In this document: one piece after another, positions 8,832-16,532 of the stretch
Layout: each line of letters opens with the position of its first letter
Numbering within the stretch: position 1 is the first letter of the stretch
Source of the DNA: Bacillota bacterium
GTDB taxonomy: Bacteria > Bacillota > Limnochordia > Limnochordales > Limnochordaceae
Direction: 5' to 3'
DNA: 64,000 nt
Assembly (NCBI GenBank): GCA_017577405.1
Contig: PIUA01000028.1
Location: 1 to 64,000, forward strand
The notes under the pieces: model-generated
Seen by the model: only the letters and a program-made list of their open reading frames with translations
What the model was told of the DNA's origin: nothing
Databases searched by the model: none
Translations under genes and position numbers: made by a program

Positions 8832-9590
8832 ATGGATCTGGAGCTGAAGGGCCGGGTGGCGATGGTGACGGGGGCGAGCCGCGGCTTGGGCCTGGCCATC
8901 GCCCGGGCGCTGGCCGAAGAGGGGGCGAGCCTGGCCATCGGCGCCCGGGGCGCGGAGGCCCTGGAGAAGGCGGCCGCCGAGCTGCGGGAGCTGGGGGTAC
9001 CGGTCTTCGCCCGGCCGGTGGACATCACCGTGGCCAGCGAGGCGGAAGCCTTTGTCCGGGAGACCACCGAGCGCTTGGGACCGCCCGAGATCCTGGTTCT
9101 CAACGCCGGGGGCACGCCGCCCGCGGAGGACGAGATCGGCTCCCTGCAGGCCTCCTTCGAGCTGAACGCCACGGCCAACCTGCGCCTGGCCCGCCTGGTG
9201 GTGCCGGGCATGAAGCAGCAAGGGTACGGGAGCATCCTCTTCATCGCCTCCATCTGGGGCCGGGAGGCGGGGGGTCGGCTGGTCTACAACGCCGCCAAAG
9301 CCGCGGAGATCAGCCTGGCCAAGGGCCTAGCCCGGGAGCTGGCCCCTCAGGGGATCCGGGTCAACTGCCTGGCGCCCGGGAGCATCCTCTTCCCCGGCGG
9401 CTCCTGGGACCGGCGCCTGAAGGCCGATCCCGAAGGGATCCAGACCTTTGTCGAGCAGGAGATCCCCTCGGGACGGTTCGGCCGGCCCGAGGAGGTGGGC
9501 TGGGTGGCCGCCTTCCTCGTCTCGCCCAAGGCCAACTGGGTCCGGGGCGCGTGCCTCACCGTCGACGGCGGCCAGTCGCGGGCGTTCTAG
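8832..9590 (+). CDS. SDR family NAD(P)-dependent oxidoreductase
   Basis: A 252-residue short-chain dehydrogenase/reductase with the nucleotide-binding TGASRGLGLAIA at residue 13, NAGG near 93, catalytic Ser in IASIWG near 139, YNAAK (Tyr/Lys pair) near 153, and a C-terminal LTVDGGQSRAF. It resembles 3-oxoacyl-ACP reductase-like SDRs, but the substrate cannot be assigned. The ATG at 8832 has GGAGGG 5 bp upstream; an in-frame GTG at 8826 overlaps that site and is disfavoured. pepF begins 31 bp downstream, so the two are likely co-transcribed. Confidence 0.9.
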   Translation: MDLELKGRVAMVTGASRGLGLAIARALAEEGASLAIGARGAEALEKAAAELRELGVPVFARPVDITVASEAEAFVRETTERLGPPEILVLNAGGTPPAEDEIGSLQASFELNATANLRLARLVVPGMKQQGYGSILFIASIWGREAGGRLVYNAAKAAEISLAKGLARELAPQGIRVNCLAPGSILFPGGSWDRRLKADPEGIQTFVEQEIPSGRFGRPEEVGWVAAFLVSPKANWVRGACLTVDGGQSRAF

Positions 9591-9621
9591 GAGCATCCAG
9601 ACACCAGGGGGAGTGGAGTCG

Positions 9622-11475
9622 ATGGCAAAGGATCCTTTCCAGTGGGCCGCCGAAGGCCCCTCCGGGGCCCAGACCACCGTGGAGGTGCCCGACCGGGCCA
9701 GCATTCCCGAAGAGGACCGCTGGCGCCTGGAAGACATCTTCCCCAACGATGAGGCGTGGGAGGCGGCCTTTCACGAGCTGGAAGGCCTGATCGACAAGCT
9801 GGCGGCCTTCCGGGGCACCTTGGGTCAGTCGGGCGAGCAGCTCCTGGCCTTCCTCCAGTTGAACGACGAGGTGGGCCAGCGGGCCGAGGCCCTTTGGGGC
9901 TACGCGCACATGCGCCTGGATGAGGACACCACCCACCCCGAGAGCCAGGGCCGCCAGGCCCGGGCCCTGAACCTCCTGGTCCGCCTGGAGAGCGCGGTCG
10001 CCTTTGCGACGCCGGAGATCCTGGCCATTCCGCCGGAGCAGCTGGAGCGCTTCCTTCAGGAGACGCCCGGCCTGGAAGGGTACCGCCATGCCCTGGATGA
10101 GATCCAGCGGCGCCGGCCCCACACCCTCTCCGAGGCCGAGGAACGGCTCCTGGCCATGGCGGGCGAGGTGGGCCAGAGCCCCGCCCAGATCTTCCAGATG
10201 ATCAACGAGGCGGACATCCGCTTCCCCACCGTCCGCGACGAGGCGGGGCGGGAGGTGGAGATCACCCACGCCCGGTTTCTCAAGCTGATGGAGAGCCGGG
10301 ACCGCCGGGTCCGCCGGGAGACCTTCCAAGGGCTCTACGCCACCTACCAGAAGCAGCGGAACACCCTGGCCGCGACCCTGGCCGCCCAGGTCCAGAAGAA
10401 CATCTTCTTCGCCCGGGCCCGCCGCTTCGGGTCCGCTTTGGAGGCGGCCCTCTTCCCCAGCAACATCCCCGTCAGTGTCTACACCAACTTGATCGAGACC
10501 GTCCGCCAGGGGCTGCCCGCCCTCCACCGGTACATGGCCCTCCGGAAGCGGGCCCTCGGGCTGGACGAGCACCACATGTACGACATCTACACGCCCATCG
10601 TCCCCGAGGTGACCGTTCGCATCCCGTGGCAGGAGGCCCAGGAGCTGGCGGCGGCGGCCCTGGCGCCTTTGGGCGAGGAGTACGTCCGGGTGCTGCGGGA
10701 AGGCTTCCGGAGCCGCTGGATCGACGTCTACGAGAACCGGGGGAAGCGGAGCGGCGCGTACTCCACCGGGGTCTACGGCGTTCACCCCTATGTGCTCCTC
10801 AACTACCAGGAGACCCTCGACGACCTCTTCACCCTGGTGCACGAGATGGGCCACGCGCTCCACACCTACTTCAGCAACCGGGCCCAGCCCTACGTCTACG
10901 CCAACTACAGCATCTTCGTGGCGGAGGTGGCCTCCACCCTGAATGAGGCCCTCTTGGCCCACCACCTCTTGGAGCGGTGGGACGACCGGGCTCGGCGGCT
11001 CTACGTGCTGAACCACCAGCTGGACACCTTCCGGACCACCCTCTTCCGCCAGACCATGTTCGCCGAGTTCGAGCAGCAGATCCACCAAGAGGCGGAAGCG
11101 GGCCGGCCCTTGACGGCCGAGCGGCTCGCGGAGCTGTACGGCGAGCTCAACGCGGCCTACCACGGACCAGCCGTGGTCAACGACGAGGAGATCCGGCTGG
11201 AGTGGGCCCGGATCCCCCACTTCTACATGAACTTCTACGTCTACCAGTACGCCACGGGCTTCTCGGCCGCCCAGGCTCTGGCCCGGCGGATCCTGGAGGA
11301 AGGCCAGCCGGCTGTGGAGGCCTACCTGGCCTTCTTGAGCAGCGGCTCCTCCGACTACCCCCTGGCCGTCCTCCAACGGGCAGGGGTGGACATGACCAGC
11401 CCGGAGCCCGTCCGCCAGGCGATCCAAGCCTTCCACGAGCTGGTCCAGGAGCTGGAGCGGCTGCTGGAACCGTGA
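9622..11475 (+). CDS. pepF: oligoendopeptidase F (M3B family)
   Basis: A cytoplasmic zinc metallopeptidase that trims short peptides. The 617-residue protein ends in the M3 catalytic domain, with the zinc motif LVHEMGHALHTYF (HExxH) near residue 408 and the downstream Glu region VAEVASTLNEALL. The conserved C-terminal EWARIPHFYMNFYVYQYATGF block is also present. Length and motif order match PepF. The ATG at 9622 follows purine-rich sequence including GGAG; the frame is open further upstream but overlaps the SDR gene. It sits in tandem with the SDR. Confidence 0.93.
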   Translation: MAKDPFQWAAEGPSGAQTTVEVPDRASIPEEDRWRLEDIFPNDEAWEAAFHELEGLIDKLAAFRGTLGQSGEQLLAFLQLNDEVGQRAEALWGYAHMRLDEDTTHPESQGRQARALNLLVRLESAVAFATPEILAIPPEQLERFLQETPGLEGYRHALDEIQRRRPHTLSEAEERLLAMAGEVGQSPAQIFQMINEADIRFPTVRDEAGREVEITHARFLKLMESRDRRVRRETFQGLYATYQKQRNTLAATLAAQVQKNIFFARARRFGSALEAALFPSNIPVSVYTNLIETVRQGLPALHRYMALRKRALGLDEHHMYDIYTPIVPEVTVRIPWQEAQELAAAALAPLGEEYVRVLREGFRSRWIDVYENRGKRSGAYSTGVYGVHPYVLLNYQETLDDLFTLVHEMGHALHTYFSNRAQPYVYANYSIFVAEVASTLNEALLAHHLLERWDDRARRLYVLNHQLDTFRTTLFRQTMFAEFEQQIHQEAEAGRPLTAERLAELYGELNAAYHGPAVVNDEEIRLEWARIPHFYMNFYVYQYATGFSAAQALARRILEEGQPAVEAYLAFLSSGSSDYPLAVLQRAGVDMTSPEPVRQAIQAFHELVQELERLLEP

Positions 11476-11536
11476 CGGGACGGTAGGAGGAGTCACGGGT
11501 CCTTCGGAGCTGAGGTGAGGCGGCCGGGGGTGAGGG

Positions 11537-12388
11537 CTAGGTGGCCCGCACCACCGGCCGCAAGGTATCCCCCCGCAGGCCCACCCGCAGGGCTTCCAGG
11601 GCCAAGAGCTCTCCCGGGGGCACGTTCCCCAGGTTGACGTTGGGGCCGAACCGCTCGATCAGGGCCTGTTGCTGCCCCTTCTGGGGCGCTTCCCACAGGA
11701 GGCGTTCGGGCCCCCCGGCGGCGGCCACCAGCCCTTCCACCAACGCCGGATCCAGGGATCCATCCTCCCGGTACACCCCCACCCCTTGGCCGGTCTCTCG
11801 CCCTTCGATGATCACCCACGCCGCGCCTGCCTCCAGGTCGGCCCGGACCAGCTCAGCCATCAGCGCCGGTGAGGGGCGGTCTGCGGGGTGCTTCTTCCCC
11901 ACCTCGGTGATGACGGTGAACCCCGCCTCCGTCAACCGGGCCACCACCTGAGCCCGGCGGGAGAGAGGCAAGGGGATGGTGCCGTCGGAGACCTCCGCGA
12001 CGGCCAAGTCCACGGCCAAGGCCCGCTCAATCCACGCCTCCAGCCGATCCTGGTAGACGGCCACCTCCAGGAGGGTGCCACCGGGGTAGACCTCCACCCC
12101 ATACCGGCGGGCCAGGCTGACCCGCCGGGCCAGGGCCTCCTGGCTGAGGAGGGCCGAGGTGCCGAAACCCAGCTTCCAGAGATCAACAAAGGGGGCGGCC
12201 ATGGCCAGCCACCCCTCCAAGGCGGCGAGGGGCGTCCCCTTGTCCAGCACCATGGTGAGCCCCACCTGCCGAGGCTTGGCCAGCCTGCCCGGCAGGGGCG
12301 CTTCCACCACCCCGTCCCACGCCCACCGGGCACCGCCCGGCCCCGCTTCCCCACCCCTGGCCAGCCCGTTGGCCTTCTGCCGTTCCAC
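11537..12388 (-). CDS. phosphosulfolactate synthase (ComA/YitD family)
   Basis: The 283-residue protein matches the ComA family, which adds sulfite to PEP to form (2R)-phosphosulfolactate. Visible features are GLTMVLDKGTP near residue 43, VDLWKLGFGTSAL, YPGGTLLEVA, ITEVGKKHP, IIEGRETGQGVG and FGPNVNLGNVPP, together covering the TIM-barrel strands of the family. In methanogens the product feeds coenzyme M; in Bacillus the homologue YitD is linked to sulfolactate in spores. Given the sporulation genes in this window, a spore role is the better inference. The start is GTG with a weak ribosome-binding site, and the first 30 or so residues may be over-extended. It is convergent with pepF. Confidence 0.87.
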   Translation of the reverse strand: MERQKANGLARGGEAGPGGARWAWDGVVEAPLPGRLAKPRQVGLTMVLDKGTPLAALEGWLAMAAPFVDLWKLGFGTSALLSQEALARRVSLARRYGVEVYPGGTLLEVAVYQDRLEAWIERALAVDLAVAEVSDGTIPLPLSRRAQVVARLTEAGFTVITEVGKKHPADRPSPALMAELVRADLEAGAAWVIIEGRETGQGVGVYREDGSLDPALVEGLVAAAGGPERLLWEAPQKGQQQALIERFGPNVNLGNVPPGELLALEALRVGLRGDTLRPVVRAT

Positions 12389-12636
12389 CCAGGCATCCCA
12401 CCCGTCCGTCGGTACCAGGTCGCCCTACGACCCAGCCTGCGACAGTCTATGGGCGGGACCAAGGGGGTGACCTCAGAAGGGTCATCAGAAGCTCCACTGG
12501 AGCCCAAACCACGGGCGGCCGGCCACCGCCGCTTTGCCGGCCAGGTGACCCACCGCCGGGGGATGGAAACCCTTTCCACGGGTTCCGCCGGCTCGCCGTC
12601 CGAGGCTTCCCGTCGGCCTCCGGCCCTTGAGGCTGA
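12389..12636. other. intergenic region upstream of the mgtE promoter
   Basis: This stretch separates divergent comA and mgtE. It contains GC-rich imperfect hairpins, for example around 12565-12587, and a CATAGACTG element reading towards comA that loosely resembles mother-cell sigma -10 boxes. Nothing in it can be called with confidence. Confidence 0.3.
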
Positions 12637-12665
12637 TTGCGTGGCGGAAACGGAAGGTGTACAAT
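12637..12665 (+). promoter_or_regulatory. promoter of the mgtE leader
   Basis: TTGCGT (12637-12642) and TACAAT (12660-12665) are separated by exactly 17 bp, a good vegetative sigma-A promoter. Transcription would start near 12672, leaving about 260 nt before the mgtE start codon. Confidence 0.7.
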
Positions 12666-12671
12666 CGGACC

Positions 12672-12932
12672 GGCACCTGATTCGTCATGAACGCCTGTGG
12701 CACCGGAGGGGGTGAGGGCACCATGGAACAGGGACCGAGTCCGAGACGGGGCGAGCCGTTCAGGCGGTCGTTCCCGACCTTGGAACCTTCACGCGGACGT
12801 CGGATGATCATGCGCGGCCGCCCGGCCCCTGGAGCCTGCTGCGCCCTTGCCCACCGGCCTCTTCGAGCCGGGAGGCGGTTCGTGGCCTAATCCCTCCAGG
12901 TCGGCCGGCCGGCCGCTCGAGGAGGGTGTGCC
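12672..12932 (+). ncRNA. long 5' leader of mgtE, possible metal-sensing RNA
   Basis: The predicted transcript leader is about 260 nt and GC-rich. Complementary segments (CGCCTG near 12692 and CAGGCG near 12761) could close a domain of about 70 nt that carries GGCACC twice and a GGACCGAGTCC hairpin. mgtE genes in Firmicutes are often controlled by the ykoK/M-box magnesium riboswitch, but I do not find the conserved M-box core here. Either the leader belongs to a different class or it is unstructured spacer. A 67-codon frame inside it (12687-12890) lacks protein-like composition. Confidence 0.35.
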
Positions 12933-14285
12933 ATGAGCCCCATCTCCCAAGACCTGCTCCAACTGGTCGCTGACCGGGCCTTTCCCCAGATCAAGAGCCA
13001 CCTGCAGGGCCTCTCCACCCACGACGCCGCGGATCTCTTGGAGGAGCTCCCTCCCACCAGCCGGGCGGTGGTCTTCCGCCTCCTGGAGAAGGACCGGGCC
13101 ATCGAGGTCTTCGAGTACCTGGAAGGGGACAAGCAGCAAGAACTTCTGGCCAGCCTGCACGATCACGAAGTGGTCCAGATCCTGGAGGACATGTCCCCCG
13201 ACGACCGGACCCGGCTCCTGGATGAGATGCCGGCCAAGGTGGCCAAGCGCTTCCTCGCCCAACTCTCACCCGAGGAGCGGGAGATCGCCACCCTCCTCCT
13301 GGGCTACGCGCCCAACTCGGCGGGCCGGTTGATGACGCCCGAGTACGTCAGCATCCAGGAGAACTTGACGGCCGGCCAGGCCCTGGAGAAGATCCGCCGG
13401 GTGGGGTTGGGGAAGGAGACCATCTACAACATCTACATCACCGACTCAGGTCGCCATCTGCGGGGCGTCGTCTCCCTGCGGGACCTGGTGCTGGCCGATC
13501 CCCACCGGCCGGTGGGGGAGCTGGCCGTCCACGACGTGATCAGCGTCCGGACCGATACGGACCGGGAAGAAGCAGCCCGCATCATCTCCGAGTACGACCT
13601 GCTGGCCCTGCCCGTGGTCGACCGGGAGGGGCGGCTGGTGGGCGTCATTACCGTGGACGACGCCATGGACGTGCTGGAGGAGGAGGCGGCCGAGGACTTC
13701 CACCGCTTCGCGGCCATGACCCCCGAGAGCGGCTCCCGGGCCGACCGCTACTACGGCCTGAGGCCCTTCCAGCGGGTGGCCCGGCGGCTCCCGTGGCTCT
13801 TGGGGCTCTTGCTCTTCAACTCTGTTTCGGGGCTGATCATCGCCAGCTTTGAGAGCACCCTGCAGGCGGCCATCGCCCTCACCTTCTTCATTCCCGTGAT
13901 CATGGCCACCGGCGGGAACACCGGCGCCCAGACGGCCACGGTGACGGTGCGGGCCCTGGCCACGGGCGAGCTGTCGGGTCGGGAGGTCTGGCGGGCCCTG
14001 CGAGGCGAGCTGGTCACGGGGCTCATCTTGGGCGTGGCCTTGGGCCTGGTGGCCTGGGTGATGGCCTACCTGCGGACGGGCGAGAGCTTCCTGGGGCTGG
14101 CGGTGGCCATGGCCCTGGCGGCGACGGTGGTCGCCTCGGGGCTGGTGGGCGCGGCGCTGCCCTTCGTCCTCCGGCTCCTCCGGATCGACCCGGCCGTCGC
14201 CTCCGCGCCCTTCATCACCTCCGTCGGCGACGTGATCAGCCTGCTCCTCTACTTCTTCACCGCCCGGGCCCTGCTCCAGCTCTGA
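12933..14285 (+). CDS. mgtE: magnesium transporter MgtE
   Basis: A magnesium channel of the inner membrane. The 450-residue protein has the expected order: an MgtE N-domain of acidic helical repeats (about residues 1-125), a CBS pair (LMTPEYVSIQENLTAGQAL and later VISVRTDTDREEAARI, about 130-255), a connecting helix, and five membrane helices. The membrane part includes the pore signature PVIMATGGNTGAQTATVTVRAL near 325-345. Its ATG is preceded by GAGGAGGG. A sigma-A promoter and long leader upstream suggest RNA-level control by magnesium. Confidence 0.95.
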   Translation: MSPISQDLLQLVADRAFPQIKSHLQGLSTHDAADLLEELPPTSRAVVFRLLEKDRAIEVFEYLEGDKQQELLASLHDHEVVQILEDMSPDDRTRLLDEMPAKVAKRFLAQLSPEEREIATLLLGYAPNSAGRLMTPEYVSIQENLTAGQALEKIRRVGLGKETIYNIYITDSGRHLRGVVSLRDLVLADPHRPVGELAVHDVISVRTDTDREEAARIISEYDLLALPVVDREGRLVGVITVDDAMDVLEEEAAEDFHRFAAMTPESGSRADRYYGLRPFQRVARRLPWLLGLLLFNSVSGLIIASFESTLQAAIALTFFIPVIMATGGNTGAQTATVTVRALATGELSGREVWRALRGELVTGLILGVALGLVAWVMAYLRTGESFLGLAVAMALAATVVASGLVGAALPFVLRLLRIDPAVASAPFITSVGDVISLLLYFFTARALLQL

Positions 14286-14311
14286 GCCCTCCCACGCCGG
14301 CGCGCTCCGCC

Positions 14312-14842
14312 TCAGGCGCGGTCACCCTCCAGGAAGGGGGAGAGCGCGTAGGCACAGGCCAGCTCCCAGGTCTGCCGGCGGGTGACGTAGCCCCGGGTGA
14401 GGAGGGCGACCGTCCCCCCTTCTCGGCCGATCTGGGGGTTGCCGCTCCGTTCGGCCATCACCTGGCCCAGCTCCCGGCCTTGCCGGAGCCAGGCCGTCAC
14501 GTCCGGGGGGAGGGGGATCACCAGCCCGCAGCCAGCCCCCTCCCGTCCGGCCCCATCCAGGGCGACACACCACCCCACGAGAAAGGCCCTCGCCCCTTCC
14601 AGAGCCACGCCCGCCTCCATCCCAAGACCGATGGCGGCGTCCGTCGCCTCCAGCGCCCGGCGGGCCCGATTCCGGGCCCCTGCCACCGTCTCCCCCTGGC
14701 TCAGGGGCTGGTTGCGGACCCCGCTGGCCACTTCCACCGGCAGGACCTCCGCCCCGGGGAAGTAGGCCCGGACCACGGCCCGGGCCGCCTCCACCTTGGT
14801 GGGGTTGGTGGACCCGACGGCGATTCGAAGGGGTTGCGCCAC
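14312..14842 (-). CDS. inosine/xanthosine triphosphatase (YjjX family)
   Basis: Hydrolyses non-canonical purine nucleoside triphosphates and so cleans the nucleotide pool. The 176-residue protein starts with the family signature IAVGSTNPTKVEAAR, followed by VASGVRNQPLSQGETVAGARNRA and the acidic GLGMEAGV segment; IGREGGTVALLTRGYVTRR near the C-terminus is also characteristic. The start is GTG with AGGAGG 8 bp upstream. It lies 13 bp downstream of the exported Big2-like protein and is probably co-transcribed with it, although no functional link is evident. Confidence 0.88.
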   Translation of the reverse strand: MAQPLRIAVGSTNPTKVEAARAVVRAYFPGAEVLPVEVASGVRNQPLSQGETVAGARNRARRALEATDAAIGLGMEAGVALEGARAFLVGWCVALDGAGREGAGCGLVIPLPPDVTAWLRQGRELGQVMAERSGNPQIGREGGTVALLTRGYVTRRQTWELACAYALSPFLEGDRA

Positions 14843-14855
14843 ACCGCCAGCCTCC

Positions 14856-16256
14856 TCACTGAAAGAGATCGATCCCCGTCACCAGGGCCAGCCGGGCCTC
14901 GGTGGCGGCCTCCTCGCCCCGGCGGAAGATCAGGTCCGCGTTGAGCTCCACGGGGATGGTGAAGCGGTGGCCCCGGAACCAGCTCATCTGCGTCCCCAGG
15001 GTGAGCCGGACCGCCAGCCCCGATTCGATGCCCTGCCGCAGGGGCGCCACCAAGCCCACCCCCGTGCCGAAGTAACCGCTGCTGCTCCGCTGCATGGCCT
15101 CCAACATCACCGTCAGGTCCTGGCTGGGCCGGGCGTCCAGATCGAGGGTGACGCGGCCGCCGCCCAAGAGGGAGCTGAAGAAGCCGGTCAGGAAGGTGAG
15201 GGGGTTCTCCAGCCCCCGGCTGAGGTCGACCCGTTGGGCGGTGGTCTGGAAGGCGGCGCTGGGGGTAAGCCGCAGACCGAAGACCAACGGGTTCTCCGCC
15301 TGCCCGGCCGTGCCCGCCACCGTCGCCCCGCCCCGAAAACCCAGGGTGGGCGCCAGCACCTGCACGGTGACCGAGGCGGCCCCGGCCGTGGTGGGCCGGC
15401 CTAAGGCCTGGACCTGGACCGTCGCCTCGCCAGGCGCCAAGGCGGTCACCACGCCGTCGGAGGAGACGGCGACCCGACCTTCATCCCCCGACTGGAAGAC
15501 CAGGGTGACGTTGGGCAGGAGGGTCCCGTCCTGGTCAAAGGCGAGGACGTTCAGCTTGTGGCTCTGGCCGATGGGTAGCCGGAGGGCCGAAGGCAGGACC
15601 ACCAGCCGCTCCACGGCGCGGGGCACCACCTCCGTCTCGGGCGGGTAGAGCTGGCGGAGCAGGTCGGCTGCCTTCTCCAGCATGGCCGGGGCCTTGTCGG
15701 CCACCGCCACGGCCGAGCCGACCAGCTGAGCGGTGGGCGCCGGCCTGCGGCTCAGCTGGTACCGTTCCACCACCGCCACCAAGCCGCCTTGCACCGCCAT
15801 CAGCCGCCCCAGCACCGCCTCCTGGACCTGGCCCTGCTCCAAGAGACCTTCCGCCGCCTCCTGGAGCCAGGCCCGCATTCCTTCCGCGGTGGCGTCGCCG
15901 TCGGCGGCTGGGATCCCCGCGGCCCCCAGATGGCGTTGGAGCCGGACACCGGTCAGGGGGCGGAACTGCCCCGACTGGACCAACCGGGCGGCCAGCGCGT
16001 CGGGCAAAGCCTCGGCTAAGAGCCGAAGGTCCTCCGAGTCGGCCGGGGTCTGATTGAGCACCTGCAGCGGGAAGAGGGCGACCACCGGGCCTTCGACGGT
16101 CCTGCTCCCCTCGGAGAGGAGCCCGTCCACCTGCGCCGCGGCCGGCAGTGCCACCAAGAGCCCCAACAGCACCCCCAGCACCGCTTGCCGCCAGCGGCCA
16201 GCCCATGCGGCCTGCCGAAGCCCCGGGCCCCCCTTGGCCTCAGGTCGCTGTACCAT
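14856..16256 (-). CDS. exported protein with Big2-like domain
   Basis: Not assignable to a named family. The 466-residue product has an N-terminal signal peptide (VLGVLLGLLVALPAAAQVDG). Residues about 45-230 form an alpha/beta region starting VVALFPLQVLN, reminiscent of TolB/FlgT-like lipoprotein domains. Residues about 240-310 form a Big2/Ig-like domain (KLNVLAFDQDGTLLPNVTLVF, then GVVTALAPGEATVQV). The remainder is a strand-rich segment with alternating polar and hydrophobic residues ending in GIDLFQ. Cell-surface or envelope location is inferred. The ATG at 16256 is chosen for its GGGAGGGGG site; the longer frame adds low-complexity sequence. It is followed by yjjX. Confidence 0.6.
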   Translation of the reverse strand: MVQRPEAKGGPGLRQAAWAGRWRQAVLGVLLGLLVALPAAAQVDGLLSEGSRTVEGPVVALFPLQVLNQTPADSEDLRLLAEALPDALAARLVQSGQFRPLTGVRLQRHLGAAGIPAADGDATAEGMRAWLQEAAEGLLEQGQVQEAVLGRLMAVQGGLVAVVERYQLSRRPAPTAQLVGSAVAVADKAPAMLEKAADLLRQLYPPETEVVPRAVERLVVLPSALRLPIGQSHKLNVLAFDQDGTLLPNVTLVFQSGDEGRVAVSSDGVVTALAPGEATVQVQALGRPTTAGAASVTVQVLAPTLGFRGGATVAGTAGQAENPLVFGLRLTPSAAFQTTAQRVDLSRGLENPLTFLTGFFSSLLGGGRVTLDLDARPSQDLTVMLEAMQRSSSGYFGTGVGLVAPLRQGIESGLAVRLTLGTQMSWFRGHRFTIPVELNADLIFRRGEEAATEARLALVTGIDLFQ

Positions 16257-16362
16257 GGGATCGCCCCCTCCCGGTGCCAGAAGGCTTCTCCCCTTCCGAG
16301 GCCTCGCCCTGACACCTGGCTCCACTCGTGCCAGTGGTTTCACCTGGGAACGACCGCCCCCT

Positions 16363-16381
16363 GCCGGAAAGGGTTTCCGGC
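16363..16381. repeat. 8-bp hairpin with GGG loop
   Basis: GCCGGAAA at 16363-16370 pairs with TTTCCGGC at 16374-16381 across a GGG loop. It lies in the 276-bp gap between the M16 pair and the exported protein and could be part of that gene's leader. Confidence 0.35.
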
Positions 16382-16431
16382 GCCGGGGCCGACCAGGTGA
16401 CCAGTCGGTGCCGTCCCGGACCAAAAGGGTG

Positions 16432-16455
16432 AGGCCCGGCAGTCAGGCCGGGCCT
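16432..16455 (-). terminator. hairpin downstream of the M16 protease pair
   Basis: AGGCCCGGC at 16432-16440 is complementary to GCCGGGCCT at 16447-16455 with a six-base loop. On the minus strand a CTTTT follows within a few bases. It lies about 80 bp after the second M16 gene and fits a weak intrinsic terminator. Confidence 0.5.
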
Positions 16456-16532
16456 CCATCCGTCTTGGAAGGTCGGTTGGGCACGGGCTGGGCGGCAGGT
16501 CCTCCCGCCACCCCGGGCCCACCCGCCCGGCG

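Noticed and set aside
12687-12890. 67-codon frame inside the mgtE leader as a regulatory peptide
   Set aside because: The ATG lacks a clear ribosome-binding site and the product has random-looking composition; the RNA leader explanation is simpler.
12672-12932. M-box, NiCo, fluoride or guanidine riboswitch
   Set aside because: None of the conserved core strings of these classes could be found, although short fragments such as GGACCGAG look superficially similar.
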